From Telmatactis stephensoni (Eukaryota; Cnidaria; Anthozoa; Actiniaria; Isophelliidae): 64,000 nucleotides of DNA. Positions 41,972-52,907 of the stretch are shown one piece after another. The position numbers were made by a program, and so were the translations under genes. Below the pieces are notes generated by a model. That model had not been told where the DNA came from, searched no databases, and worked only from the letters and a program-made list of their open reading frames with translations. The stretch is taken from the NCBI GenBank assembly GCA_029948255.1, contig JALIZF010001521.1, positions 248,001-312,000 on the forward strand, given 5' to 3'. Each line of letters starts with the position of its first letter. Position 1 is the first letter of the stretch.

Positions 41972-42745
41972 TTATGCCGCACTTCTGCTAGAGGATGTGT
42001 TTGCGCTTGAAGCCCCATATTCACGGAGGTCATGTCTGTACTTGTTCTGGCACGCTGTGTCTCCGGCCCAGTGGCCTCTTTGCCCACATGAGAAACACTT
42101 TTCGCTGGGTGTTGGCTGAGGCCTGTTGTAACAACCGGACACAGGAAATGGCTGGTTTTGGCGGTAATTTGGACTGTATTGCCTCTGATCGTTGTCATGT
42201 TGTGCTAGATTGCGGTTAAACACTTTGAACCTTGCTTTAGGAGGTTGTTTCTTCGTCTTCAGCTTCATCATTGCTCTCTTCTCTGCTGATCTGACCCTTT
42301 TCTCATAGTCGAAGTTTTCCGCGAGCTCATTTGATTCATACTCCTCCATGGCCGTCCAACCTGCAGGACTTTTGTCGACAAAACGAATTAGCTTGTTTCT
42401 TTTGTTCACAGTGGATTTTAGCTTTCTGATTTCAGCGGCGGCTTTAGTCAGGTTTCCATCAACAAGGTCTTTGTGGATCGTCTCAAGGCCATCTAGGATC
42501 AAGGAATCGAATTCATACTGAACCTTATTCTCTTTGAACTTGAAGGAATTAGTGGCTTTTGATTCAGTTTTGAGCTTTTTGAGTTGTGAAGTATGTTCTT
42601 CTCCACGCTCATCGAAGCTATGTTTGAAGTTTGCGAGCTTTCGATCCAGCATTTGGGAAAGACGATCAAACATTGCCGAGTGGTCTTCTGTACTGTCACT
42701 GCTTGATCTACGTCCAGTAGGTTCACTTGGAGGTAGTGCAGGCAT
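41972..42745 (-). CDS. Retroelement gag-like protein with CCHC knuckle
   Basis: 257 open codons from MPALPPSEPTGRRSS at 42745, just downstream of an acceptor-like TTTTACAG. The middle is charged and helical (LDRKLANFKHSFDERGEEH); NKLIRFVDKSPAGWTAMEEY and ESNELAENFDYEKR match in pattern the gag frame at 51.2-51.5 kb. A zinc knuckle CFSCGQRGHWAGDTAC lies near the C-terminus. It is probably gag of a DIRS/Ngaro-like element. No matching RT is found beside it, so it is a solo fragment. The frame is intact. Confidence 0.75.
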   Translation of the reverse strand: MPALPPSEPTGRRSSSDSTEDHSAMFDRLSQMLDRKLANFKHSFDERGEEHTSQLKKLKTESKATNSFKFKENKVQYEFDSLILDGLETIHKDLVDGNLTKAAAEIRKLKSTVNKRNKLIRFVDKSPAGWTAMEEYESNELAENFDYEKRVRSAEKRAMMKLKTKKQPPKARFKVFNRNLAQHDNDQRQYSPNYRQNQPFPVSGCYNRPQPTPSEKCFSCGQRGHWAGDTACQNKYRHDLREYGASSANTSSSRSAA

Positions 42746-43584
42746 TTTAGGTTTGCTCTGTAAAAGTGATTATAACTTCAGATCTTTCATCTTAAATACC
42801 TGGATGGGGAATTACCCTAGGGAACACTCTCTTTTCAACTCGTATGCTTATTATGTAGTTGTGTACATTCCGTAATGCTACTAAATACATATTTGAAAAG
42901 AGCACACCAAAGTTAGCAAAAATTGGAATTTTGAGGTTGTTTTGATTAATAGCGCCAAAATATGGGCGGCTGAACTTTGGATAGAAAGGTTCGTTTGAGG
43001 GCATGCTATTGCACCGAACGTTCCTATACAAACTGAGTCAAAATTTCAATTTTCAAACATTATATTTTTGTTCCTGTTTGATTAAAATGTCACGTAAGGG
43101 GTGACGAAAGATCATTAGTTCATAGGTTCTCCCATCACATTTTCGATTACAAGTGTTGAATTGGGCGACCAAAAGTGTGAGCCAGCAATGTTTTGATCAA
43201 CGGGCTCTCCATGAGTTTTTTAAATGCATTTTTAAGTTGTTCTCATGTGGAAAGAGATAACAAGTTTCAAAAAGTTGAAATTGGAAGTTATCGTTTACAT
43301 TTTAGTTGTCTCTCAAATCTGGGACGAAATACGGAGGAACAGCCTTAGGCTTGGGCTTGTATTTCCAACTTCTTGTTGGGCTACAACTTGGGCTACTAAT
43401 TTACATAACGTACCTGACAGAGCAGATTTAGTATGGTTGGGAAAACAGTGTGGTCATCGAAATTCACGGTAACGGCATGCATTTCAGACATTACCGCACT
43501 GACACAGTCACCATGGGGTATGGCGCAGTGAGTTTTCCACTCATACGAAGAACACTCTAATTACATTCTTTAAAACTAATAGAC
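42746..43584. other. Spacer, nothing recognised
   Basis: No domain or repeat that I could name. Confidence 0.4.
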
Positions 43585-43812
43585 CTAGAGCTCAAGTTCC
43601 CTCCCCGTCCGCACAGTTTCAAGCTCTGTGGCAAGATTATAGGCATCAGCTTCCACGGCTTCATCCATGCTTATAGAATGAGTTCTCTGCAACTGGCCAC
43701 TCTTATTAAGGGTGGAGAGTCGGCTAAAGTATCGAGCGATCTGCTGCTCAGTCAACCAGTTGGTCTTTTTGAACATCTTCTTGCTGGTGACCTCGTCTCT
43801 TAAAGACTTCAT
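43585..43812 (-). CDS. Unassigned ORF, 75 codons
   Basis: MKSLRDEVTSKKMF, then WLTEQQIARYFSRLSTLNKS, ending RTGRELEL. The WLTxQQIxxFFSRL block looks familiar from uncharacterised cnidarian reading frames, perhaps a helix-turn-helix, but I cannot name it. The upstream continuation is broken. Confidence 0.35.
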   Translation of the reverse strand: MKSLRDEVTSKKMFKKTNWLTEQQIARYFSRLSTLNKSGQLQRTHSISMDEAVEADAYNLATELETVRTGRELEL

Positions 43813-44267
43813 TCTAGAGCTTCATTCGGAAGCATTTGCCTTCTTTCCTGTTTCCTCGCCCATCCAGAACACGTCTACCAGGTAGACGGCCAGCCTGGAC
43901 TTGTTCGTCAAAGTCTGAGATGTCTGACCATGAACGTAACTACCACCTACAGTATAACATGCCTACTTCCATTTCTGCTTGATGTCATCATAGGCGGAGC
44001 CTTTTGCCAGCCTTACCATATGTTTTCCCCAGTCCCCTCCCCTCCTCCCCAGTCCCCTCCCCCTCCCCTTCTTTCATTGTGGAATGATACATAAATAATA
44101 AAAAAAATTGTCATGAGTTCTATAGCATAAGTTTTATAATGATTATATAAAAAATACCATCAGTCCGGCAAAATAGAACTGAAAACTCGTAAAAACTATT
44201 ATAACTTGTATTTTAAGCCTACCAAAAATTGTAATAACTCAACTCTCTTTATGGAGTACATCTTTAA
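43813..44267. other. Spacer with C/T-rich tract
   Basis: CCCCAGTCCCCTCCCCTCC-type tandem pyrimidine run at about 44025-44065. Confidence 0.5.
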
Positions 44268-44960
44268 GAAATAGTTAAGCGTTTTTGTGCAAACATGGCC
44301 ATCAGCATTTGGTTCTGTTGCTGCTGTTGCTGGATCAATGCTTTCATCTTCTCCATTTGTTGTTTTTGTAAATCTTTATCAGCTTCTAGCTCTTGGGCTT
44401 TCGCTTCCAGCTCCTGCTTCTTCCACTCGCTTTCCTGCTTTTTCTCTTTCAGATACTCAACAGTATCAAATGTGCTCCTCCTCGACTTTTGGGGTTATTT
44501 GGTTGTGCTGTCATCTGTGTCATTACTTCCACTCCTCTTTTTGGTTTCCCCCAAACGCTCACAAGCTTGCTATCTGTGTTCTTCTGCAGCAGCTTTTTTA
44601 GCTTTTTTCTTGTCACTTGATAAATCTTTCATTTCTTCTGCAATGTTTTCTTTCTCTAAAATTTCTTAAAGCGCTTGATCCAACTCCATCTCTTCGCACT
44701 CGATACCCGAAGAAGCTCACTCTTCCTGTTGCATTTTTGCCTGGTGTTTTCCTTGTATTAAGTTAAGTCTGCCTCTGACGGAACACTTATTAACTTTAAA
44801 TTTGATTTCTGTCATCCCGTTCAGATTCTTGGCAATTCCATCCCATATTTCTCCTCTTTCCCTACTTCGGTGAGGGAACTGGAATGGGTCCATGACCAAA
44901 ACTTCTCGGCAAAGTGCAATGTCATGCTTTTCAGACCACGTGTCCATTCCTGATCTGGAA
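44268..44960 (-). pseudogene. Myb/SANT-like DNA-binding protein with coiled coil, broken
   Basis: An acceptor-like TTTGTTTTCCAG precedes GMDTWSEKHDIALCREVL, a Myb/SANT-type helix with the conserved Trp. It is followed by RERGEIWDGIAKNLNG and SVRGRLNLIQGKHQAKMQQE. After stops the reading continues ASSGIECEEMELDQAL and then a long Glu/Lys/Gln coiled coil (EWKKQELEAKAQELEADKDL, ALIQQQQQQNQMLMAMF) to a stop at about 44268. At least three premature stops. Similar Myb-like proteins accompany Harbinger transposases; whether this one did is unknown. Confidence 0.65.
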
Positions 44961-45344
44961 AACAAATACGGTTTGTTCCTCTGATTTTCACGTTAAATTT
45001 CAAAATACATTCCACCAGGCTATTGTGCAAATCTAACTATTCAAGTTTTAATAAAAAGGTGATCAAACCTGTCAAAATGTGGTGACAGTAAAATTGCATT
45101 TTACAACTCTACAAGTCATGCTCGGGAAGTCAAATGAAAAGAGTGAAAAATTAACATTTTAAACTTGATCTTCAAGACAGCAGCCAATTAACACACACAT
45201 TAGAAATCCCTGAAGCTGTTTAGATGAGTATTTCTCGTTAGCACCGATTCTCAGGGTAAAAAATCAATAAGTACTTACAATCATTGCTAGTATTGTTGGC
45301 ACAATATTGTCGTGATGCGCGCAAAAAGTAGATGGTGATGAGAT

Positions 45345-45465
45345 TGGCTCCCCCCGTGCCCCCTGTACAATGTTGCTGTGAAAATCCCGACACCTACGGC
45401 TCGGCGATCAGTTCGAAATACCTTTTATCTAGCAGCAACATTGTACAGGGGGGAGGGGGGTCCAA
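45345..45465. repeat. Inverted repeat, about 35-bp arms
   Basis: GGCTCCCCCCGTGCCCCCTG...TGTACAATGTTGCTG on the left and CAGCAACATTGTACAGGGGG on the right around a loop of about 50 bp. MITE-like. Confidence 0.7.
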
Positions 45466-45953
45466 TAGCACGGTCACAAAGTGTACAATTGTAGAAATAT
45501 CCGTTGAAAGCACATCGTGCCAACTAATTTTGGCAAGGATTGTACGTTGTCTCAAAGACGGCAAACACGGCGTTTTCACGTGCTGAACAGCATGTGGACG
45601 ACGAGGTGTACATGCGCAGTAGCGCCAAAGCCGAAAAAAATACTTCCGGTTGTCGTCATCCTGGCGTTCATCGTCATAGCTTAAGGTCTCTAATACCAGT
45701 TGTTATTCGGCTGACTCAGATGATTCTTCAGTTGCCTGCTCTTTGGAAGGCCCTGTTGTCTTTTCCATACCCTGCCTCCCATAGACCCCTTCTTGTGCAG
45801 CTGAAATTTCGTACGGCTCATGGGATCCCTGTGTTGAGATGGGGATCTCAGAAAATGGCTTGTTCTCTTTGATGGTTTTGTGTGGGCGCCTCTGCAATAC
45901 CTGCATGTACCTAGTGAGTGATAAGGAATTATTCTAGCTTTGTAAACTTCATT
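45466..45953. other. Spacer, nothing recognised
   Basis: Overlapping frames of 67-122 codons on the minus strand (45690-46058) run into the adjacent MITE and carry no recognisable domain. Confidence 0.4.
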
Positions 45954-46120
45954 TGAATAGAGTAGTTTTTGTATGAGTGGGAAACTGACTATACCATACC
46001 GTGATAGTGTTAGTGCTGTATTGTTTATAAAAACATTCGAAATTTCTTCAATAACCATACCATGCAGTGGCTATAACTGGCAGGGTCAGTTTCCCACTCA
46101 TACAAAAACTGCTCTATTCA
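45954..46120. mobile_element. 167-bp MITE
   Basis: Inverted ends TGAATAGAG(T/C)AGTTTTTG continuing through TATGAGTGGGAAACTGAC, about 35 bp per arm. Confidence 0.85.
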
Positions 46121-46205
46121 CAATATAGGTATGTATATTGCAAGTATAATACAAAAGTCTTCTTTCATTTTCTCTCTTTTAATAAAACTAGGAATGACAT
46201 TTCAA

Positions 46206-47280
46206 TGACTGACAATGCCAAGAAATCCAAAACAGAATCAATTGTGGAATTTCTACATGTGAAAAAACAAGGCTTATCAAGTAAAGTATATTTTTGTTCA
46301 AATGGCTTCAAGGAATTTTCCTTATATAAATACAAATAGGTGATGGTCAAGCTTAAGGAAACTACCCAAATCTAAACACAGTATAGGGTATTATTGATAA
46401 TAATAGTTTATTCTGTTTCAGCCTAGAATCATATTCACCACAGAATATCTCACGATTTGACAATGGGTAAGATTTCAATTGATCAAAAGCAAATTTGTCA
46501 TACACATAATGATATCAGGATGTTTCCAGCTCATGTTGGTAATCTACAGTAGTAGCTAGCAAATTAAACAAAGTCTTCACTTTGATAGAATTTTAAATTG
46601 TTTAATTAACAGAGATGAAAAAAGACCCAAGAAAAAAATACAAAACTTGCTACTGCTTCATATCTAGGCCCAAAAGATGAGGCTGATCCAAATGGTGATT
46701 AGTATACAGTCATTTCTGAAAACTTTGTGGCTGCTCAGCCTCAAGCCTATGCAAAAAGACAGAAAGGGAGTACAGGTAGTAACCATTGAGGCAACTATAC
46801 AATGCATATCCAATTAGTTATGCTGAGGAGCTGCCCCAACTACACTGTTTGACAGCAAAGGTGTGCACTATAAGCTCAAGACATGACTAATAAGATGTAC
46901 ATTTTATAGTGATTTCTACCCATCATCCCTTTCGGTCCAGTTACATAGGCTTGAGACCAGTCAGCACCCACGTTTTCTGAAATGACTGTATATATAAACT
47001 TAAAAGCTGTGTAAAAAAAAGAAAACCTTGAAGAATGTACACTGACAAAAAGTTGAGTTTTGTTTCATTTAAATTTATTAGCTATGCCAGGTAAACTCCT
47101 AGCTAAAGGAATATTCTATGGGTATGATGAAGCTCAATGTAAATTTTGAAAATTTTTCCATTTTTAGGAATGTATTCATTGCTACAAATGAATAAAAAAA
47201 ATTGTCCCAGAAGAAGAAGAAGAAATCCCACTGCCTGCAGTGACTCATGAGGGAGAAACAACTCTAAATGAAATTAAGGT
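46206..47280 (+). other. Candidate exons of an unassigned gene
   Basis: Exon-like text: ATG at 46206 (MTDNAKKSKTESIVEFLHVK) running to a donor-like TCAA|GTAAAG at about 46283; and about 47200-47279, IVPEEEEEEIPLPAVTHEGE ending TTLNEIK|GTAATA. The two are not shown to belong together. A MITE lies between them. Confidence 0.25.
46703..46992. mobile_element. 290-bp MITE
   Basis: Inverted ends TATACAGTCATTTC(T/A)GAAAA, similarity extending about 50 bp (CTCAAGCCTATG in both). The target is probably TA. Confidence 0.85.
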
Positions 47281-47499
47281 AATAATTTAGCAAGTGAAAA
47301 AGAATCAGGGATAGCAAAAACAAAGTAAATTCCGTATTAATCAATATCAAACTACCATTTACATCTACGTTTCTCACTTATGTTATTATTATTATCATCA
47401 TTGCTGTTCGTATTGTTTTATTTTTTATCACAATCATTCTTTATTGTATTTTAAGCCTCACCACAAAACGTCATGATTATATACTTGAAGTCATTCCAT

Positions 47500-47995
47500 T
47501 AATGTTTTTTTAATGGAGTTTTCATGACCCATGGTTTTTGTTTCACCTAACCCATGAAAATATTTAGAAACTTTAGGTTATCCGTTTTCATGTGTATTGA
47601 AAGTACCATGAAAGAGGGCAAACTTTCATTGGGTAGTAAATTTTGGTAGTTTAATGGGAAAACCATAGACTTTTCATGGGGCCATGAATTTAGCATTTCC
47701 ATTAAAAAAACATGAAATTCACCAATGAAAAGATGGCAATTTATTCATGGTTTTTTCATGGTCTTCAAAACAGCTATGAAAATTCATTGTTAGTTTCATG
47801 GCATTTTCATGCCCCCTGAAACTACCAAAATTAATGGGGTTTTCTCATGGGATTTCCATGGGATCTTCATGGATTATTTGCCATGAAACCACCATGAAAC
47901 TTATCATGAAAACCCCCTAAAAATACCATTAAATCTATGTGAAATTCTCGTGAATTTCCCATTAAAAAAATTCACCAGATTTTCATGGGTTTCAT
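47500..47995. repeat. Dense CATGAAA/TTTCATG block
   Basis: About 500 bp filled with short inverted motifs (TTTCATGG, CCATGAAA, CCATTAAAAA). The text at the two ends (TTTTTTTAATGGAGTTTTCATG and its approximate complement CATTAAAAAAATTCACC) suggests an imperfect palindrome. No coding potential. Confidence 0.6.
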
Positions 47996-48359
47996 TTGGT
48001 GCATGCCCAAGTAACACAAAATGCAAAATTCATACAGTACACGTATGTACCAGTGTATTGTTTTCTGTTGTAAGCATTGTATTGTCTTCTATTGCCATTC
48101 TATTGTTACTTTAATATGGAATTACAACCTAAAAAGCTTTATTGACATGACCTTTTCATTACGATTATTGCTAAGGCTGCATTCATTATGTATGCTGCAG
48201 GGGGGGGGCAGAGGATTTTAAGGGGGGATCGCAATTTTTTTTAGCTAAAAAGGGTGGATGTGAAATATTTTAATTACTTCAAGGGGGGATGCTATTTTTT
48301 ATTAAATTGGCTATTGTATTTTGTCTCTACAAAAGTGAATGCTGCAAACCCAACAAAAG

Positions 48360-48593
48360 TTAAAACAGCAGTAGAACATTTCTGTCATATTTCTTGATGT
48401 TGTTCTTATTTATGTTAGAATACTTAGGTATTCCGCTTGCAGGATTATCATAAAAAGTACCTTTGTCAACTAATTTCTCGTATTGGACATGAATTTTCCA
48501 GCGGAAAGTCTGCTGCTCTCTTAGATAAGACTCAGTCTTAAAGCTTCCACTTGTCGAGCAAATTTCCTCAATCACACTGTTATAGAATCTCAT
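48360..48593 (-). CDS. Unassigned ORF, 77 codons
   Basis: MRFYNSVIEEICSTSGSFKT ... no domain recognised. It lies between the G-rich terminus and the retroelement. Confidence 0.2.
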   Translation of the reverse strand: MRFYNSVIEEICSTSGSFKTESYLREQQTFRWKIHVQYEKLVDKGTFYDNPASGIPKYSNINKNNIKKYDRNVLLLF

Positions 48594-48720
48594 TCTATCA
48601 GTTTTTGGGAAGGGGTAGGTATAATAATGATAATAATAACTTTATTAAAACACCTTTGAAGAAAAATACGGTGATTTTAACAATTATAAAAAATACATAT
48701 AATAGTAAATCTCTTATCGT

Positions 48721-50742
48721 CTATAGTCGTCTATTAAGTTCAGTATTCAAATAAGATGACGGCCAAAAGGGAACTACCAGCGTGGCGGTGGCGCGACGAG
48801 CGTGCAGATAGTTTAAAGCTTTGCCTACAGTGTCCACTGGGGGAACCACCAAACAATTCTCGTTTTCTAACTTCTGCACGAAAAAATCCACCCCGCTGCA
48901 ACCGGGGCTCCAAAAGCGCAAGAAAAACTTGCCGATCTTCGTGTTGTAGTGGTTCGCAAAGCAGTCCACTGTGTGGGGACCCCATGACCTTTCCAGACAT
49001 TCAAAACAACTTGTGCGAATTTGCCAATCGTTGATGTCAATCATTCGACTGATGTAATCCGCCCTTTGGAGTTCCGTGCGAGGAATCCATTGCAACTCTA
49101 AATGAATATCGTGATCCGCGCACAACTGGAAGATCCTTACTGCCAACACGTGTAAATCTTTTTTTTCATGATGCCTACTTGCTCGATTCTGCAAGCGCTT
49201 TGACTATCGGAAAACCATTTAACAAACAATCCCTTGATTAATGGCAAAAACGAATCGACTGCGTATTCGATGGCTGATAATTCTCTCCATGTGGAACTGT
49301 TCTTACTCTCTCCGTCCTCCCATAACTTCTGACACACTTGTTCGCCGTTTAAATTCAAATGTGCGCCACACCCTGTACCGCTGGCGTCTGAATAGACAAT
49401 GTTATTGGCCCTGGGACAATCCTCGTAACTTATTGTTCTACAATTCTTCTTATCCGCATTGCAATCCCAAAATGCAAGCTCTCGAAGGCAATACTCGTCT
49501 AATTCGAACTTGGAATCCCAATCCTGGGCGGCAGCAATAGAAATGGAACAGTATCTAGTCATGATGCGAGACAAATTCCCATACACGGCACCCGCTGATA
49601 TGATCTTGTCAACAAAGCTACTGAGACCGCGAGCTGAAATCAACAATTTTTCGTGAAAAATTCGCTTGATTGTTTCTTTTATGCTGTTTATCCGTCGATC
49701 GGAAATTTGGATTGTACCTCGCGCACTGTTCCATACTAAACCCAGCCACTGAATGCATTGTTGTGGTTGCCAAATTGACTTATCGTCGTTACTGATAAAC
49801 CCGGACCTCCTCAGATCCGATTGAACGCGTTGTGACACGGCCCTACAAGTGCTTTCGTCGTAATCGATCATCAAACCGTCGTCTAAAAATAACGCTATGT
49901 TCACGCCCTGCAATCGCCAGTATTTGTCTAATGGTTTTAGCACCTTAGTAAAAATGTGAGGTGCTGACGACAGACCAAATGGCAACACCGTGAATACAAA
50001 ATATCGCATTGGACTGTTTTCGGAAAACTTTCAGCCAAAGCCTAGAAAACATTGATACTCCGCATGAATGTCTATATGATGATATCCACTTTTTAAATCA
50101 AAAGTAGTCATGAAGGCACCTTTCTGGAAATAATTTAAAGCCGTTTTCCAATCCTCGTATTTCACTTTTTGTTTCTTTAAATACTTGTTGACGTGTCTTA
50201 AATCTAGAATTAATCGCTTCTTTCCACTAGGTTGGATAGATACACTCAAGGGATTAACTCACAAACGGCGCTTCAGTGTACTCTAGAATACGACTCGTGT
50301 CTAACAATTCGTTTATCGCATGTTCCACAAATTCGGAATGATTAATTGCCGACTTATTGTTCTTCAACACTACGCTAGGAGGCAACGAATCGAAAATTAG
50401 GCGATAGCCTTCATTAACTACCGAAACTATGTATTGTGGTGCCCCGATATCCTGCCAAAATTCAACACTCCTTTGAAGATTTCCTTTTACTAACGGTAGT
50501 TTAGAGGGAATCTCTCCAAATTCATAAGGTTCACCGGTTACCTCAACAATATTACTCAAAACGTCATCTTTATTACTTTGATGAGCCGTCGAAGCCTGAT
50601 CCATGTGGGGCTCGAGGAGGGAAGGCTCCGTTCTGATAATAGAAACCACTCCTGCTCTGCTGACTCCAGCCAACCCTGCATATCTTGGCCCAATGGCCCC
50701 ATCTTCCGCAACGGAAACATTTGTCTGTGGCACCTGCAGCAT
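48721..50742 (-). pseudogene. DIRS/Ngaro-like RT-RNase H polyprotein
   Basis: Four frames in series. An N-terminal part (50742-50254) ends LDTSRILEYTEAPFVS. The RT start is SGKKRLILDLRHVNKYLKKQ, FMTTFDLKSGYHHIDI (50249-50031). The main part is RYFVFTVLPFGLSSAPHIFT, catalytic box IALFLDDGLMI, then RNase H NIVYSDASGTGCGAH and KWFSDSQSACRI (50009-49137). The C-terminal part is LQWIPRTELQRADYISRM and then VDCFANHYNTKIGKFF (49194-48721), the segment that follows RNase H in DIRS-type proteins. Frameshifts separate the parts, and no recombinase was found below 48721. RT family is clear; DIRS versus Ngaro is less certain. Confidence 0.85.
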
Positions 50743-51150
50743 AGTCTGAACGGCCTATAAAATAGAATGCAATATCTTAAGACTTCAACACTTAGGATTC
50801 GGACTACGGGAGGGTGGGTGGGGTATCACAACCAGACCGCCTGAGTTGTAGGATTATGAGAGTGAGAGAATGATTCAATCCTGTTCTTTCCTTATATACT
50901 TGATTACCTGCCATGTAATAATCCCGAGGGGATTATCCATTGAACACTTCTATAAGTAAGCTAATGAACTTATTATGTACCAATTGAAAATACATTTACG
51001 TTCTAATTCGCTAACGCTCAACCGAACGTAAATTATTTTCTACCTTAACATACTGAAAACAAACAGACTTACGCAACATTATGATGGTTGGTTGCTCAGG
51101 CAATCCAACAAAGCTGAGATTGACAAAGTTCACATGGAGATGAATGTCAG

Positions 51151-51840
51151 CTAGAAACTAAACGTAATATTGACTGCCTTACCACGAAAAAGCTGATTAT
51201 CAGAACTGCTTTTAAACCTTTTGGAAGGACCTCGACCCTCGTGCTTCGCAGCTGCCTCTTCTTTTTCGCTCGACGGCACTTTTGGCTTTCTTAATTTTTT
51301 TCTCATCCTCAGAATCGGAGGCCAGTTCGTCGGATTCATATTCCTGAACCACCAGCCAGCCATCTTTACTTTTGTCGGCCAACTTGATAAGTTTTTTGCG
51401 TTTCCTTATTAATTCCCGACCTTCAGAAGCCAAACTCTTAATGTCGCCTACATCTTTCACTCCTTTCAATTTGAAAAAACGTTATCTAATTTGGAATTAA
51501 GTTCGAACTGCTTTCCGTTTCCTTTATACTTGATCTCCGCCGCTTCCTTATCTAATTTGGACTTTCCTTCCAAGCTCTTTTCTTTTGCCTCGAGTTGAGA
51601 CGATAGGTAATCCTTGAATAGACCGAAAACTTGGTCCATCAGCACTGAATTAGGATTGCCACTGGCTTCGTCGTCTCCAGCTTCACCTTCGGCTCTTCTA
51701 GTGGCAGTACGAGAACCTCTAGATTCCACTTCGGACATGTCTAGGTCAAGCGAGCCAGGACGAATAGTGAAGACGTCAGTAAATGGACTGCGAGAGTGTG
51801 AGAACGAACCTGAATAAAGCATCTCCTTAAATACCTGCAT
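51151..51840 (-). pseudogene. gag-like protein of the DIRS/Ngaro-like element
   Basis: Two overlapping frames (51840-51466, then 51469-51212/51151). Acidic N-terminus (SEVESRGSRTATRRAEGEAG), a coiled segment (KDYLSSQLEAKEKSLEGKSK), then LIRKRKKLIKLADKSKDGWL and VVQEYESDELASDSEDEKK. The last two blocks correspond to those of the gag at 41.97-42.75 kb. Possible splice acceptor at TTTTATGCAG just before 51837. A zinc knuckle is not seen here. Confidence 0.65.
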
Positions 51841-52027
51841 AAAACAATTACAATTTCTCCAGGGACTCCAACTAACAACCTTCTTAATGAACCTTGAATG
51901 AATTCAATCACATAACAATAGAAAATACATTAATGTATGATACCATTAAAAAAATGCAACCCACGAGACTCCTGGCGAAATAAGTAGAGTTGGTTGGCAG
52001 ATTATGCTAATACACCCAGTCAATATC

Positions 52028-52414
52028 TTAATCTAAAAATATTGAAATACCTGATTGCTTAGGTCCAACTTTTGAAGAGGCTCTAGAGGCAGTAGGTTGC
52101 AATTGGGCAGTTTGTATCTTGCTAGGTCCTGCTTCGTTCACTGAATGGCAAGGTGGTCCTTCTTGATGATCAGTATCACTATCAGGGATTTTATCTTGCA
52201 CCCCCTGGCTAAACTGGGTCTCGAATATTCGATTCAACCGCTTGATCTCCAGTGGTTTCAAACCCTTTTCCTTCATCATTTCGCTGTCCACATCTTGAAA
52301 ATGTGAAACTTTTGTAGCTCCAAGAGTCTGAAAGCTATTTACAAACTTCTCTATATCCGCTTTTTTGAGCAAGACATCAATTTCGTCCGCCATGTTTTCT
52401 AGCACGGAGAACAT
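52028..52414 (-). CDS. SAM-like domain ORF upstream of gag
   Basis: 128 codons. IEKFVNSFQTLGATKVSHFQ, DVDSEMMKEKGLKPLEIKRL and NRIF follow the helix pattern of a sterile alpha motif (protein-protein interaction). The tail is Ser/Gln-rich and reaches a donor-like CAATCAG|GTATTT, so it may be a 5' exon of the gag gene; the phases I read do not close, so this is unproven. Confidence 0.5.
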   Translation of the reverse strand: MFSVLENMADEIDVLLKKADIEKFVNSFQTLGATKVSHFQDVDSEMMKEKGLKPLEIKRLNRIFETQFSQGVQDKIPDSDTDHQEGPPCHSVNEAGPSKIQTAQLQPTASRASSKVGPKQSGISIFLD

Positions 52415-52756
52415 TGAACTAGTAGGACTGGGCTGAGCTCATCCACAGGAAACTCACTGAGAGTGTCACATGTATTTACAGGGATTTACAAAATGGCTTC
52501 CATTTATCACTCTAAACTTTTTGGAAGATTTGTCTTGCCATTTACAAAGCAAAGAAGTATATTCTATCTGTGTAGAATTGCCTCTTCAACTCATAATAGG
52601 GATATTCATAGAGCAATAAGAACCAGCAAACACAAAAGAAGCTATGAAGGCAATACAAACACTTCAAACACAAATTTGCACTCACTTCTACTGATAATGA
52701 CACCAGTGGGGAAGATCAAATTGAATTCAGCGCAGGGCTCAAAAGGAAACATTCAG

Positions 52757-52907
52757 GTATCTTCATATAGAATTATATTCTATTTGTCGTTTGGTGACGT
52801 GTGATAATTACCCTGGTAATGGATTTCTAATGGCTGAATTACACACAAAATATTATGTCTGAAAAATATTTGCAAAACTATGACCTTGTTTAATATTCCA
52901 TTTGTAG
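52757..52907 (+). other. Intron of the SAP-domain transposase
   Basis: 151 bp, donor TTCAG|GTATCT, acceptor CCATTTGTAG. Phase 1 joins HSG to GHNDV (G|GT). Confidence 0.6.

Noticed and set aside
44287..44669. Three plus-strand Ser/Phe/Leu-rich ORFs resembling membrane proteins
   Set aside because: They are antisense to the Glu/Lys/Gln coiled coil of the Myb/SANT pseudogene, which explains the hydrophobic look.
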